The notes beneath the pieces are model-generated. The model had not been told where the DNA came from, did not search any database, and worked only from the letters and a program-made list of their open reading frames with translations. A program made the position numbers and the translations under genes. Of a stretch of DNA of 64,000 bases, positions 53,852 through 62,213 are shown piece by piece (position 1 is the stretch's first letter; each line of letters begins with the position of its first letter). The DNA lies in contig NZ_JBFMVT010000002.1 in NCBI RefSeq assembly GCF_040786275.1, forward strand, positions 3,968,001-4,032,000. Direction: 5' to 3'. The DNA is from Buttiauxella gaviniae. Its GTDB lineage: Bacteria > Pseudomonadota > Gammaproteobacteria > Enterobacterales > Enterobacteriaceae.

Positions 53852-55036
53852 ATGAAACAGATTGTTATGGCGATGGGATGTTTGCTTTTTACCGGGAATG
53901 CCGCTGCGCAGTCGGCGGGCGAATATATGGCAAAAGTGTCGGATTGTGCGGCCTGCCACACGGCAGTGGGCGGGCAACCGATGGCGGGTGGGAAAAAGTT
54001 CTCAACGCCCGTCGGGGATATTTACGCCACCAATATTACGCCGGACAAAACCAGCGGGATTGGCGATTACACCCGGCAAGATTTTGAAAAGGCCGTCAGG
54101 CAGGGGATTGCGAAAGACGGGCATCCGCTGTACCCCGCGATGCCGTATCCGTCCTACGCCAAAATGACCGACAAAGATATTGACGATCTCTATGATTATT
54201 TCATGAAAGAGGTGCCTGCTTCTAATGTGAAAAACCCGCGCAATGAGATTCCGTGGCTGCTTTCCGCCCGCTGGCCGCTGCATATCTGGAACTGGTTATT
54301 CGTTGATGAAGCGAAAGCCGGTGAAGTTAAAACAGGCGAAGTTAAAACAGGCGAAACCAGCGCCAAAAAACCTGATGCTACTCTGCTCGCTCGCGGGGCT
54401 TATTTAGTTGAAGGGCCGGGCCACTGCGGGGCCTGCCATACGCCGCGAGGCGTGACGATGCAGGAAAAAGCCTATGACGGCTCAAGCGACCTTTTCCTGA
54501 GCGGAGCCATGATCGACGGCTGGTATGCGCCATCGTTGCGAAATCTCTCGATGCCGCCAGAAGAGTTAAAAGACCTGCTGCGAATGGGAAGAAGCCAGCA
54601 CGGCGCCATATCCGGGCCAATGAGCGAGGTGATTACCCAGAGCACGCAATATTTAACCGATGGCGATCTGGAGGCGATTTCCTCGTACCTGCTGAGTTTT
54701 AACCCTAAGAATGTCACACCGGTCTCCAGCGACGGAGCCGTGAGGTATTCCCCAACGGATGGGAAAACGCTTTATTCCATGTACTGTTCGACCTGTCATG
54801 GGGATGACGGTAAGGGCAAAGATTTCACCGTGCCTTCTTTAGTCAATAACTCAATTATTACGGCCAAAGATCCTGCCTCGCTGATTTCGATAATTAATCA
54901 GGGAGCGGAAACGCCGCAAACGCAGGGCAATATTTCCTGGAAAATGCCCGCGTATAAAGACGTGATGTCTAAAGAAGAGAAGGATAACCTGGTGAATTAC
55001 GTTCGCGGTACATGGGGAAATAAAACCGATAAGTAG
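53852..55036 (+). CDS. Triheme cytochrome c
   Basis: A 394-residue periplasmic cytochrome with a signal peptide (ending GNAAA) and three CxxCH haem sites: CAACH (32-36), CGACH (192-196), CSTCH (312-316). The layout matches cytochrome subunits of membrane alcohol/aldehyde or flavoprotein dehydrogenases. It likely takes electrons from the preceding flavoprotein and passes them to quinone or an oxidase. The link between domains 1 and 2 contains AGEVKTGEVKTGETSAKK, encoded by 15-bp tandem repeats. Last gene of the four-gene operon; start spaced six bases from the previous stop. Confidence 0.92.
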   Translation: MKQIVMAMGCLLFTGNAAAQSAGEYMAKVSDCAACHTAVGGQPMAGGKKFSTPVGDIYATNITPDKTSGIGDYTRQDFEKAVRQGIAKDGHPLYPAMPYPSYAKMTDKDIDDLYDYFMKEVPASNVKNPRNEIPWLLSARWPLHIWNWLFVDEAKAGEVKTGEVKTGETSAKKPDATLLARGAYLVEGPGHCGACHTPRGVTMQEKAYDGSSDLFLSGAMIDGWYAPSLRNLSMPPEELKDLLRMGRSQHGAISGPMSEVITQSTQYLTDGDLEAISSYLLSFNPKNVTPVSSDGAVRYSPTDGKTLYSMYCSTCHGDDGKGKDFTVPSLVNNSIITAKDPASLISIINQGAETPQTQGNISWKMPAYKDVMSKEEKDNLVNYVRGTWGNKTDK

Positions 55037-55046
55037 TATTTTCAGA

Positions 55047-55090
55047 AAGGTAAGCGGTCTGCTCTGCTAAAACAGATCAGACGCTTACTT
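55047..55090. terminator. Hairpin between convergent cytochrome c and gspO genes
   Basis: AAGGTAAGCGGTCTGCTCTG pairs, with two mismatches, with CAGATCAGACGCTTACTT around loop CTAAAA. It lies in the 77-base gap between convergent operons and probably ends both. No long T-run is present. Confidence 0.65.
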
Positions 55091-55113
55091 ATCCCTCCAT
55101 CGTTCGCCTTAAC

Positions 55114-55953
55114 TCAGGCCGCCAGATAAAGAAAATACCCCCCAGATAAAATCAGCCACGGGCCAAAGGCGACCGGTTGGTTTAGCTTTTGGCGGTAAAA
55201 CAAATGCATAGCACCCGCGCCAACTAAGCCCCCAACGGCGGCAAATGTCACCAGCTCCGGCAGTATCTCCCAGCCCAACCAGGCGCCAAGCGCTGCCAGT
55301 AATTTGGCATCGCCACCGCCCAGCGCGGCTTTGCCGGTCAACTGCGAGAAGATAAACGCCAGCAGCGCAAAGGAGAGATACCCGCAAATTGCCCCGATGA
55401 CCGCGCTCTGTAATGGCACAAATGCGCCGTCAAAATTGACCACTAAACCTATCCAGATTAACGGCAGCGTCAGCACATCGGGTAACAGCATGGTTTGCGC
55501 GTCAATAACCGCCAGCGCCAACAAAAATGCGATAAACAATAAGCCTGCAGCAAGGTTTATTCCCGGCGGCCAAAGTAACCCTGCGAGAACAAATAATAAT
55601 CCGCAGGTCAGTTCCACCAGCGGGTAACGCAATGAAATGGATTGCTGGCAGCAGCGGCTTTTGCCGCGCAACAGGCACCAGCTAAGTACCGGGACTAAAT
55701 CACGGCGCAAGATGGGCTGCTGGCAGGCGCAACATGCCGAAGGGGGCCAGCAAAGGTTATATATTTTCCCGGGGATATGGGGAATATCCAGCGTCTGTCG
55801 GGCTTCTTCCCGCCATTTTTCGGCAAGCATTTTTGGCAGTCGCCAGATCACGACATTCAAAAAACTGCCGATTAATAACCCGGTAACGCCTAACAGCGCA
55901 AGCCAGACGGCGGGGTGCGAATAAGCCAGCTCGGTTAACAGCATTTGCTTCAC
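55114..55953 (-). CDS. gspO: Type II secretion prepilin peptidase GspO
   Basis: Inner-membrane aspartic protease and N-methyltransferase that matures GspG-K pseudopilins; 279 residues. Catalytic aspartates are in ALAVIDAQTMLLPDV and LGGGDAKLLAALGAWLG. The cytosolic zinc-type loop has CCACQQPI and SRCCQQSI, where the second pair is adjacent rather than the usual C-x2-C. Translation probably starts at GTG 55953, which overlaps the gspB stop (GTGA); ATG 55944 is an alternative. Last gene of the operon. Confidence 0.93.
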   Translation of the reverse strand: MKQMLLTELAYSHPAVWLALLGVTGLLIGSFLNVVIWRLPKMLAEKWREEARQTLDIPHIPGKIYNLCWPPSACCACQQPILRRDLVPVLSWCLLRGKSRCCQQSISLRYPLVELTCGLLFVLAGLLWPPGINLAAGLLFIAFLLALAVIDAQTMLLPDVLTLPLIWIGLVVNFDGAFVPLQSAVIGAICGYLSFALLAFIFSQLTGKAALGGGDAKLLAALGAWLGWEILPELVTFAAVGGLVGAGAMHLFYRQKLNQPVAFGPWLILSGGYFLYLAA

Positions 55954-56513
55954 CAGTCCGAAAGCGCGGCCGCGCGGAAAGTTTCGCCCTCGAACGAAAA
56001 CAGGCTGTCGTTAGGTTCGATGGTCACAAGCGTAACGCCGCTGCCAATATCCTCGCCTTCGTGGTAATCGCGCCCATTAAGGTTGATAACGCTTTTTCCC
56101 GGCTCGCTGGAATATATATGCGCGCTGTATTTAATCGCGGGCAGACGGTGGCGCGTGTTTTCAGGTAATTGTTCTATGCCGGAAAAATCATCGCTATTTA
56201 CCGGTTTTTCCTCAGCAGCTTCAGGGGCGGCGGCTTCCGGTTCTGGCGGCTCTTCTTCGGCGATCTCCTCCTCAATAACGGGTAGCGGCTGGGTGGCAAA
56301 CGTCAGATGTTGGCGAATATTGCGCCAGTTTTGCGGCGCATGATGCACCACTTCGACGCGCTGAACCGTCGGCGGATTATGCAAGCTATGCCAGCCGTAA
56401 CAGGACGCTGCCCCGGAAAGTGCTGCCAGGGTTAAGCCCGCAGACCAGGTTAAGATCAGGCACATTCTGGCGGACATACGCGCCTGCGGTTTAAGCTCGA
56501 TCGACAAATTCAT
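55950..56513 (-). CDS. gspB: Type II secretion assembly protein GspB
   Basis: Inner-membrane partner of GspA that helps place the secretin in the outer membrane; 187 residues. A cytosolic N-terminus (about 17 residues) precedes one membrane segment (CLILTWSAGLTLAALSGAA), a Pro/Glu/Ala-rich periplasmic linker (EEEIAEEEPPEPEAAAPEAA) and the T2SSB-type domain YSAHIYSSEPGKSVINLNGR with NDSLFSFEGETFRAAALSDW. ATG overlaps the gspA stop by four bases. Confidence 0.92.
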   Translation of the reverse strand: MNLSIELKPQARMSARMCLILTWSAGLTLAALSGAASCYGWHSLHNPPTVQRVEVVHHAPQNWRNIRQHLTFATQPLPVIEEEIAEEEPPEPEAAAPEAAEEKPVNSDDFSGIEQLPENTRHRLPAIKYSAHIYSSEPGKSVINLNGRDYHEGEDIGSGVTLVTIEPNDSLFSFEGETFRAAALSDW

Positions 56514-58087
56514 GGTGTCTCCTGCTGCGAAGAATGGCGGGTGGCCTGCTCGCGAGCGGGGATCGCGCCATCAAGCGTCGGAATGTTTTGGTCCGGCTGA
56601 TTGCTCAGGCGAATTAAGGTTTGCTCCCCGGCGATGCCGTCTGCGGGCAGACGCTGTTGCTTCTGAAACGCGAGAATGCCCGCCTGAATTTTTGAGTTTT
56701 TATCGCTAACCGGGGTTTTTAACGCCGTGGTAAGTCGGGATGAAACCCACTGAATATCTTCCGCAGGGCTACGGTGGGTCACGCGGGTTGCGCCGCTATC
56801 CGGCAAGCGCCAGATGAGCGTGGCGTCTTTCTGGAAACGCTGATTCAGCCAGTCGAGCGACACTTCCCACTCCTGATTATCAAAAAGCAGCGAGGCTTTG
56901 CCCTCCGCCACGTGGCTGAGTACCGCAAACCAGTGGCCCAGCGTTTTATCTTTCAGTTGTATTACCGCTGGGTAATTGAGCGCGATGACCTCATTGAGCG
57001 ACTCAAAACTTCTGAAACAGCGCAGCCCTGCGGGGGATAACGCCTCGCATGGAGCGGCATCGTCCGCGCTGTCATATCCCCATGTTGCGAGCAGCAGCGA
57101 AAACGCATCGTTTGGGTTGCGGGCTTTGTTCACGGAGCCGTCGAACAGTTTTTGTGCCTGCGGATCGGGAGCAACGCTGACCGGCACCTTCACGGTTTTG
57201 ACCTCCGGTGCCGGAAGCCAACCCCATTGCTTCCAGCCCAACCAGCCTGTGGCAAACACCACCATGCAGACCACGGCGAAGGTGAAAACACCGGATACGC
57301 CCCCCATATCGACTCGCCCAGAAACCTTGTGCGCCGCGTCTGCCGCCTGAGAAGAACTCACCCGCCAGCGACGCGCCAGGGCGGCGTCCACCAGCATTTG
57401 CTCGCACATACGATTGATAATGCGCGGGATCCCCTGGCTTGTGCGCGTGATAACGCTGATGGCTCCGCGCGAAAAAATAGGGTGCAGGCAGCCTGATTTT
57501 TGCAGGCGAAAACGCACCGCGGCATCAACTTCTTCTTCGCATAGTGGGGCCAGGAAAAAGCTCGCCGTCACACGCTGGCGCACCTGATTCAAACGGGCGT
57601 CACGCAGATGTTCAGTCAACGCGGGCTGGCCAATCAAAATAATCGACAGCAGTTTGCGGTCGTTGGTTTCAATGTTGGTCAGAGCGCACAGGGCTTCAAG
57701 CTGGGGCAGCGCGAGATGCTGCGCCTCGTCAATCAGCAGAACGGCATGCTTTTTCGCCCGATGGGTGTGCCGTAAAAATGTCTCCAGTTGCATTTCAGCG
57801 GGCAGGTGAAACGCATGGCAAATGTGCTCCATCAGCGTGGTGTGCGACGTTAGCGGCGCAATCAGATACGCGGTTTCCATTTCCACGCCCGCATGCAGGC
57901 AAACATAACGCGCAAGCGTCGTTTTCCCGGTGCCGGGCGAGCCGATAAGCGTCATAAACCCGCCGGAATCCATGGTGCGATGCACGTGGTTCAACGCTTC
58001 ACGATGCGAAGGGCTGAGATAGAGATAATCCGGGTCGGGCGAGAGCGTAAACGGTGCCGCGCTGAGTGCAAAAAAATCCTGATACAT
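56510..58087 (-). CDS. gspA: Type II secretion ATPase GspA (ExeA-like)
   Basis: A 525-residue inner-membrane ATPase that with GspB binds peptidoglycan and guides secretin insertion. The cytosolic AAA domain has Walker A GSPGTGKTT (49-57) and Walker B AVLLIDEAQ. One membrane segment lies at about 268-288 (GVFTFAVVCMVVFATGWLGW). The periplasmic part has a C39-peptidase-like domain (LLATWGYDSADDAAPCEALS) and a peptidoglycan-binding domain (IQAGILAFQKQQRLPADGIA). ATG 58087 has AGGA 8 bases upstream. Unusually, it sits inside the gsp operon between gspN and gspB. Confidence 0.93.
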   Translation of the reverse strand: MYQDFFALSAAPFTLSPDPDYLYLSPSHREALNHVHRTMDSGGFMTLIGSPGTGKTTLARYVCLHAGVEMETAYLIAPLTSHTTLMEHICHAFHLPAEMQLETFLRHTHRAKKHAVLLIDEAQHLALPQLEALCALTNIETNDRKLLSIILIGQPALTEHLRDARLNQVRQRVTASFFLAPLCEEEVDAAVRFRLQKSGCLHPIFSRGAISVITRTSQGIPRIINRMCEQMLVDAALARRWRVSSSQAADAAHKVSGRVDMGGVSGVFTFAVVCMVVFATGWLGWKQWGWLPAPEVKTVKVPVSVAPDPQAQKLFDGSVNKARNPNDAFSLLLATWGYDSADDAAPCEALSPAGLRCFRSFESLNEVIALNYPAVIQLKDKTLGHWFAVLSHVAEGKASLLFDNQEWEVSLDWLNQRFQKDATLIWRLPDSGATRVTHRSPAEDIQWVSSRLTTALKTPVSDKNSKIQAGILAFQKQQRLPADGIAGEQTLIRLSNQPDQNIPTLDGAIPAREQATRHSSQQETP

Positions 58088-58110
58088 GTTGAGGTTCCTT
58101 TTACCGGCGC

Positions 58111-58851
58111 TTACCAACGCCCTGATGTGTCGAATGTGTATCGCCCTGGCGCATCGCTCCCCTTGCTTTGCGTCATCAGCATTAATAGCGCTGGGGGGAA
58201 TGTGGGGCCGGGTGTTATCTCGCCCTGCAGGCGATACGCTTTGAACCCCTTTAACGAGAGTTGCCCGGTGCTGTTAAATTCCGGCGAGGACTGCGTGATG
58301 TCTGCGAGCCATCGCGTGCTAACGCATCTAAGCCGCAGCCGCACATCGCCGGTGTTAAGCGCCTGCGCGTTATCCGTCACACCGCCGTTTTTCCAGCGAA
58401 GAAAGGCTTGTGATTCAAGGCAGTGGTTCGGGGTAAAACGCAGATGTACCAGTCGGGCGTCAATCTCTCCGGCCAATTGCAGGGTGAGCGGCAGCGCATT
58501 TTGCAAAACGGCGGCAGGTAACTTCAGCGTGGCGTCATCAATATTCCACTCGCCGTTCCAGCCAATGGTGCCTGCCCCCTGGATACCGCGCGGGTCGGCG
58601 AGGCAAATCTGCGCGGCAATGCTTCCTTCCAGCAAAGCGAGTCCGCGCCATGTCCAGCTAAACGGGCCAATCTGCTGGTTATCCCAGCGCAATGTTTGCG
58701 CCTGGCCCCGCCAGAGCGTGCCGCTGACGCCGCCTAAACCGACGCCCGCAGGCAACGGTAGCCATTCAATGACAAAGCGGGCAGGCATCAACCCTATCAA
58801 TGCGATGAGATAGCTGAGCAGCAGGGGGAAGAGGAGATACCGTGGTTTCAT
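58111..58851 (-). CDS. gspN: Type II secretion protein GspN
   Basis: A 246-residue protein of the GspN/PulN family, anchored by one N-terminal membrane segment (YLLFPLLLSYLIALIGLMPA). Features are LPLPAGVGLGGVSGTLWRGQ, a beta-rich periplasmic body, and the end LLMLMTQSKGSDAPGRYTFD. GspN is dispensable in several systems and its role is not settled. Its ATG overlaps the stop of the GspLM fusion gene (ATGA). Confidence 0.9.
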   Translation of the reverse strand: MKPRYLLFPLLLSYLIALIGLMPARFVIEWLPLPAGVGLGGVSGTLWRGQAQTLRWDNQQIGPFSWTWRGLALLEGSIAAQICLADPRGIQGAGTIGWNGEWNIDDATLKLPAAVLQNALPLTLQLAGEIDARLVHLRFTPNHCLESQAFLRWKNGGVTDNAQALNTGDVRLRLRCVSTRWLADITQSSPEFNSTGQLSLKGFKAYRLQGEITPGPTFPPALLMLMTQSKGSDAPGRYTFDTSGRW

Positions 58852-60278
58852 GAGCGGTTAGGCCTCGAGAGCAGCAGACGTTTAACTTCTACGTTGCCCT
58901 GGCCTTTGTCCGTCAGTTGTACCTGGTCCGCGATAATCCCGTATTGAAACTCAAGGGTTTGCAGCCAGTTTGCCAGGGCGATAAAACGCAGCGGCGCGGT
59001 ATCTTTAAGTTCAATGGCTTTGCCTTGCGGGGTTAACGTCGAGGCGGGCAGGCTGGCCTTTTCGCGAGTGCGGGCAATGACGTCAGAAATCTCACTGTTT
59101 TGCGCGGAAATCGCCGGTTGCTGCGCGGCCTGCCGCTGCATCTGGGCGAGGTGCTGTTTCATTTGGTCGATTCGGGGCAACAGTTCACGAGCCGCTTTCT
59201 GGCGTCCGGGTTTATAGCTGAGCGTGACGTTTGCCGCGTCAATGACGCGAAGGTGAACATCTGGCGGCAAACGCTGCTCCATCGCTTTTAACGCCCCGGC
59301 GGAAGCCTGGGATAACTGTGCCTGGAGCGCCTGCTCTGAGGCATCAAACTGCAACGCTTTGACCTGAACGGCGGCGGGGAGCGCGGCATCAAGCGCCCGC
59401 GCTAACGGGATAAAATGGCCGTTACGCGCCTCCATTTTCCGCTTAAAGGCAAACCACGGGTCGCTCACGCGTTTGCTGCCGGGGAACGTCTGGTGATAGA
59501 TCCCCGCCATTTGCGCCTGAAGCCGGGACTCTTCGCGGCTTAACATAACCTTATCCAGCCCGCTGATGACCAGAAAGAGCGCAAGGCAGGCTGCGAGCAA
59601 ATAAACCGGCATGCGCCACAGCCCCAGGTCATTTACGCTATGGCGTTTAGGCCGATAGTCACCTTGCAACAGGCTGACCGGGGGAAGATGCGAAACCCGC
59701 AGCGGGAAGGGGTGTTCCTGAGTCTGCCCATGCAGCCTTTTTTCAGCGGGCAGGCACGCTATTAACGCCTCTTCCAGCACTAAGCCCTGCCAGCGCGATT
59801 CACGGATCAACTGCTGTTCGCCCAGGCTCCAGCGGTACCCTCCGTCACACAGGGGCAGCGCCAGAACGTCCGGCAGCATGCGGGTGAGGCTTAATCCTGC
59901 AGCGTCGAACCCGCGCAGCCACTCCTGAATAACCGCATGTTCTACCGCGGCCAGGTGAACGGTGGGCGCTTCATGCGCGAGCACCGCAACGTGCAGGCGC
60001 GTGGGGTCTTCAACGAGTTCATCTTCAAGCAAAAAGGGCAGCGCATGCCTGGTTTTACGGGTCAGCCTGCCGGGCAATTTAACCGCCCGCAGCACCACAT
60101 CGCAGGCCGGAACCAGAGCAATGACCGCGTTGCCAGTCGCATATTGTTGCAGGTCTGCGAGGCTTGCCGCATTGGGGAGTTCGCCGGAAAACAGTAGCTG
60201 GTCATCCCGGGAAAAAAGCCACCAGTAGACGGGCTGGTGCGCATGGCTTGCCGCGCGGATTAGTAAGGTTTCACTCAT
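58848..60278 (-). CDS. gspL: GspL-GspM fusion protein of the type II secretion platform
   Basis: A 476-residue protein against about 385-400 for GspL. Residues 1-220 are the cytosolic actin-like GspL domain that binds GspE. One membrane segment lies at 223-241 (MPVYLLAACLALFLVISGL). The periplasmic ferredoxin-like domain runs to about 356 (LRVIDAANVTLSYKPGR), where GspL normally ends. Residues 360-476 match the periplasmic part of GspM: a coiled coil (AARELLPRIDQMKQHLAQMQ), SEISDVIARTREKASL, and RFIALANWLQTLEFQYGIIA to VEVKRLLLSRP. GspM's own cytosolic start and membrane helix are missing, and no separate gspM exists between gspL and gspN. GspK stop and this ATG overlap, as do its stop and gspN. 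Confidence 0.9.
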   Translation of the reverse strand: MSETLLIRAASHAHQPVYWWLFSRDDQLLFSGELPNAASLADLQQYATGNAVIALVPACDVVLRAVKLPGRLTRKTRHALPFLLEDELVEDPTRLHVAVLAHEAPTVHLAAVEHAVIQEWLRGFDAAGLSLTRMLPDVLALPLCDGGYRWSLGEQQLIRESRWQGLVLEEALIACLPAEKRLHGQTQEHPFPLRVSHLPPVSLLQGDYRPKRHSVNDLGLWRMPVYLLAACLALFLVISGLDKVMLSREESRLQAQMAGIYHQTFPGSKRVSDPWFAFKRKMEARNGHFIPLARALDAALPAAVQVKALQFDASEQALQAQLSQASAGALKAMEQRLPPDVHLRVIDAANVTLSYKPGRQKAARELLPRIDQMKQHLAQMQRQAAQQPAISAQNSEISDVIARTREKASLPASTLTPQGKAIELKDTAPLRFIALANWLQTLEFQYGIIADQVQLTDKGQGNVEVKRLLLSRPNRS

Positions 60279-61246
60279 GGTGTCATTCCCGTTTCACGGC
60301 TTCGCACCACCACTTTTCTGGCGCTGGTGCGATAAAAATGGCTGGTTAACTGGCTCGGCTGGTTTTCGATGGTGATGGATGAGGCGAAATAGTCGCTGTT
60401 CACCGTGAGCGAGCGGGTGAGCTCTGCCCCGGCAAGATGCTCATTTGCGCCTGGCGCGAACGCTAAAAATTCATCTACGGTTTTGAACCCTTGCGCCGGG
60501 CGGTGTTTGATAAGGTCGCGGGCGGTTTGAACGGGCAGGGTATTGAGAAACAGCGCCGACAATAACGGGGCCTGGTGGTCTAAAAGCGTATTGATATTCA
60601 CCGCCAGAGTGCGCTCGGGCAGAACGCAAATCAAAGGCCGCAGAGCCTGATACAGCGCGCCGTCTATGCCTTTAACGGCGCGTAATTCGCTAAGGTGCTG
60701 CATTGGCTGGTTGGCGGGCAGATACGGCGGGTTCAGCGCCATGTATTCGTTGTCTTCCGCGCCCAAGATTTGCGCATCCCGATTCGCATCCAGCCAGTCT
60801 TCAACGGCGGCGGTCAGTTGCCTGGCGCGCAGGTTATCGACTTCAAGCCCCTCCAGGAGGGAGACAAAAACGTTTTCATAATACTGCGCCAGAATGTCCG
60901 GGTTTTTCGCGTCACGGTTTTGCAGGCTATTGAGATTAAAGCAGGCCTGCTCGTCGCGAATTTCCGCCCGCAATGAAACCTCGTCGATTGGCCAGACGGT
61001 TTGCTGAGAGGCCCAGTACTGCGCGCGGGAGGTGATCTGCGGGCTATCAATTGAATCCTGATACAGCACGCGGGCGGCAAAAGCCTCCCCGCCCAGTAAA
61101 TACTCGCGCATCTGTAGCTGGGTCAAAAGCGTATGGCTGCGCTGCCACATTTGCCGGTAGCGCACCGTCATTTGCGAGGCGAGCAGCGTCATGGCAGAGA
61201 GTAAAAGTAAGACGACAAGCAAAGCCATTCCTCGTTGGTTTTTCAT
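60275..61246 (-). CDS. gspK: Minor pseudopilin GspK
   Basis: The largest minor pseudopilin, 323 residues, capping the pseudopilus tip with GspI and GspJ. Prepilin leader MKNQRG, cleavage before MALLVVLLLLSAMTLLASQM; the fifth mature residue is Val, not Glu, as is normal for GspK. The globular domain includes YWASQQTVWPIDEVSLRAEI and the helical SAM-like insert (LRARQLTAAVEDWLDANRD). ATG 61246 has GGGAG upstream and overlaps the gspJ stop; the longer frame to 61354 is rejected. Confidence 0.95.
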   Translation of the reverse strand: MKNQRGMALLVVLLLLSAMTLLASQMTVRYRQMWQRSHTLLTQLQMREYLLGGEAFAARVLYQDSIDSPQITSRAQYWASQQTVWPIDEVSLRAEIRDEQACFNLNSLQNRDAKNPDILAQYYENVFVSLLEGLEVDNLRARQLTAAVEDWLDANRDAQILGAEDNEYMALNPPYLPANQPMQHLSELRAVKGIDGALYQALRPLICVLPERTLAVNINTLLDHQAPLLSALFLNTLPVQTARDLIKHRPAQGFKTVDEFLAFAPGANEHLAGAELTRSLTVNSDYFASSITIENQPSQLTSHFYRTSARKVVVRSRETGMTP

Positions 61247-61854
61247 CGTGAACTCCCGCTCGCGGCCAGTAAAAATCGGCGCGTCACGGGGCCGTAATCC
61301 GGTAAATCCAGCGTGACTTCTACCGCTTCGGGAAGCGCACCACCCGCCGTCCACTGTGTAAGCCAGCGCCCGTTCTGGTAATAGCGCAGGCGAAACTGCT
61401 TGACTGATCTCAGCATGACGGTGCTGGTGGGCGCGGTATTCGGCACGTTGTCCGGGTAGCGCCAGGTCAGCCGTTCCAGCGTTGAACCCTGTAACCGCCA
61501 GCCCAGTTTTTGCAGCTCGCTGCGGCGCAGGCGGGCATCGGGGTTAAACCAACCGGTACGGGTAAACGTCACGCCATCGCCCGTGCTTTTGAGCAAGCCG
61601 TCGGCGGCGTTAAACACGCTATGACCGGGTTCCATTGCCTCGCGAACGGTGCGCGGAAAGGCCTGCACAAAATCATTTTCCAGTTGCTGCATGGCAAAAC
61701 TGAGCTCGGTCAGGCGCGAGATTTTCTCTTTGGTGATGGCGTTATTGCGTATCACCCCCTGAAATACGGCCTGCGCGGTCAGGCTTAACAGGGCAAAAAT
61801 CACCAGGGCGACCAGCACTTCGAGCAGAGTAAAACCGCGCTGTTTGCCCCTCAT
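61243..61854 (-). CDS. gspJ: Minor pseudopilin GspJ
   Basis: A 203-residue minor pseudopilin. Leader MRGKQRG, cleaved before FTLLEVLVALVIFALLSLTA with Glu at mature position 5. The body has the GspJ-type AMQQLENDFVQAFPRTVRE and QFRLRYYQNGRWLTQW. Overlaps gspI and gspK by four bases each. Confidence 0.95.
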   Translation of the reverse strand: MRGKQRGFTLLEVLVALVIFALLSLTAQAVFQGVIRNNAITKEKISRLTELSFAMQQLENDFVQAFPRTVREAMEPGHSVFNAADGLLKSTGDGVTFTRTGWFNPDARLRRSELQKLGWRLQGSTLERLTWRYPDNVPNTAPTSTVMLRSVKQFRLRYYQNGRWLTQWTAGGALPEAVEVTLDLPDYGPVTRRFLLAASGSSR

Positions 61855-62213
61855 GGCTGGTGGAAGAAATAGCTGCGCAGATGAATGCGCGGGTCATTAT
61901 TCGGCTGGCTTCTCACCTGGATTTCCACGGCGCGTAACAGCGGGTCGCGGGTGGTTTCCCCTTGCCGCTGCCAATACCAGGTGCGCCCGGCGAGTTGCCC
62001 TTTGCCGGAGACTTTCTCAAGGGCAGGCCAGCCGCCCGCCAGACGAAGATCAACCATCTGATTTTCTGCGACCCAGCTCCCAAACACGCTCTCCTCCATG
62101 GATTGCAGCGCCATGATCTGGCTGCCGAGGCTGTTCATTAACGCAAGGCTTGCTCCGGCAAAAATAACCATCGCCACCATCACTTCCAGAAGCGTCATGC
62201 CGCGTTGATTCAT
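61851..62213 (-). CDS. gspI: Minor pseudopilin GspI
   Basis: A 120-residue minor pseudopilin. Leader MNQRG, cleaved before MTLLEVMVAMVIFAGASLAL with Glu5. It has the GspI segments WVAENQMVDLRL and RTWYWQRQGETTRDPLLRAV. ATG overlaps the gspH stop by four bases. Confidence 0.95.
   Translation of the reverse strand: MNQRGMTLLEVMVAMVIFAGASLALMNSLGSQIMALQSMEESVFGSWVAENQMVDLRLAGGWPALEKVSGKGQLAGRTWYWQRQGETTRDPLLRAVEIQVRSQPNNDPRIHLRSYFFHQP

Noticed and set aside
54301-54360. Possible CRISPR-like or VNTR array
   Set aside because: Only two 15-base units inside a coding linker; no spacers or leader.
57893-58813. Plus-strand 306-codon frame across gspN and gspA
   Set aside because: Antisense to two clear gsp genes joined by operon spacing.
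58848-59210. Separate gspM translated from an internal ATG near 59165
   Set aside because: No ribosome-binding site precedes the ATG in DQMKQH and the product would lack a membrane segment; the continuous frame is better explained as a fusion.
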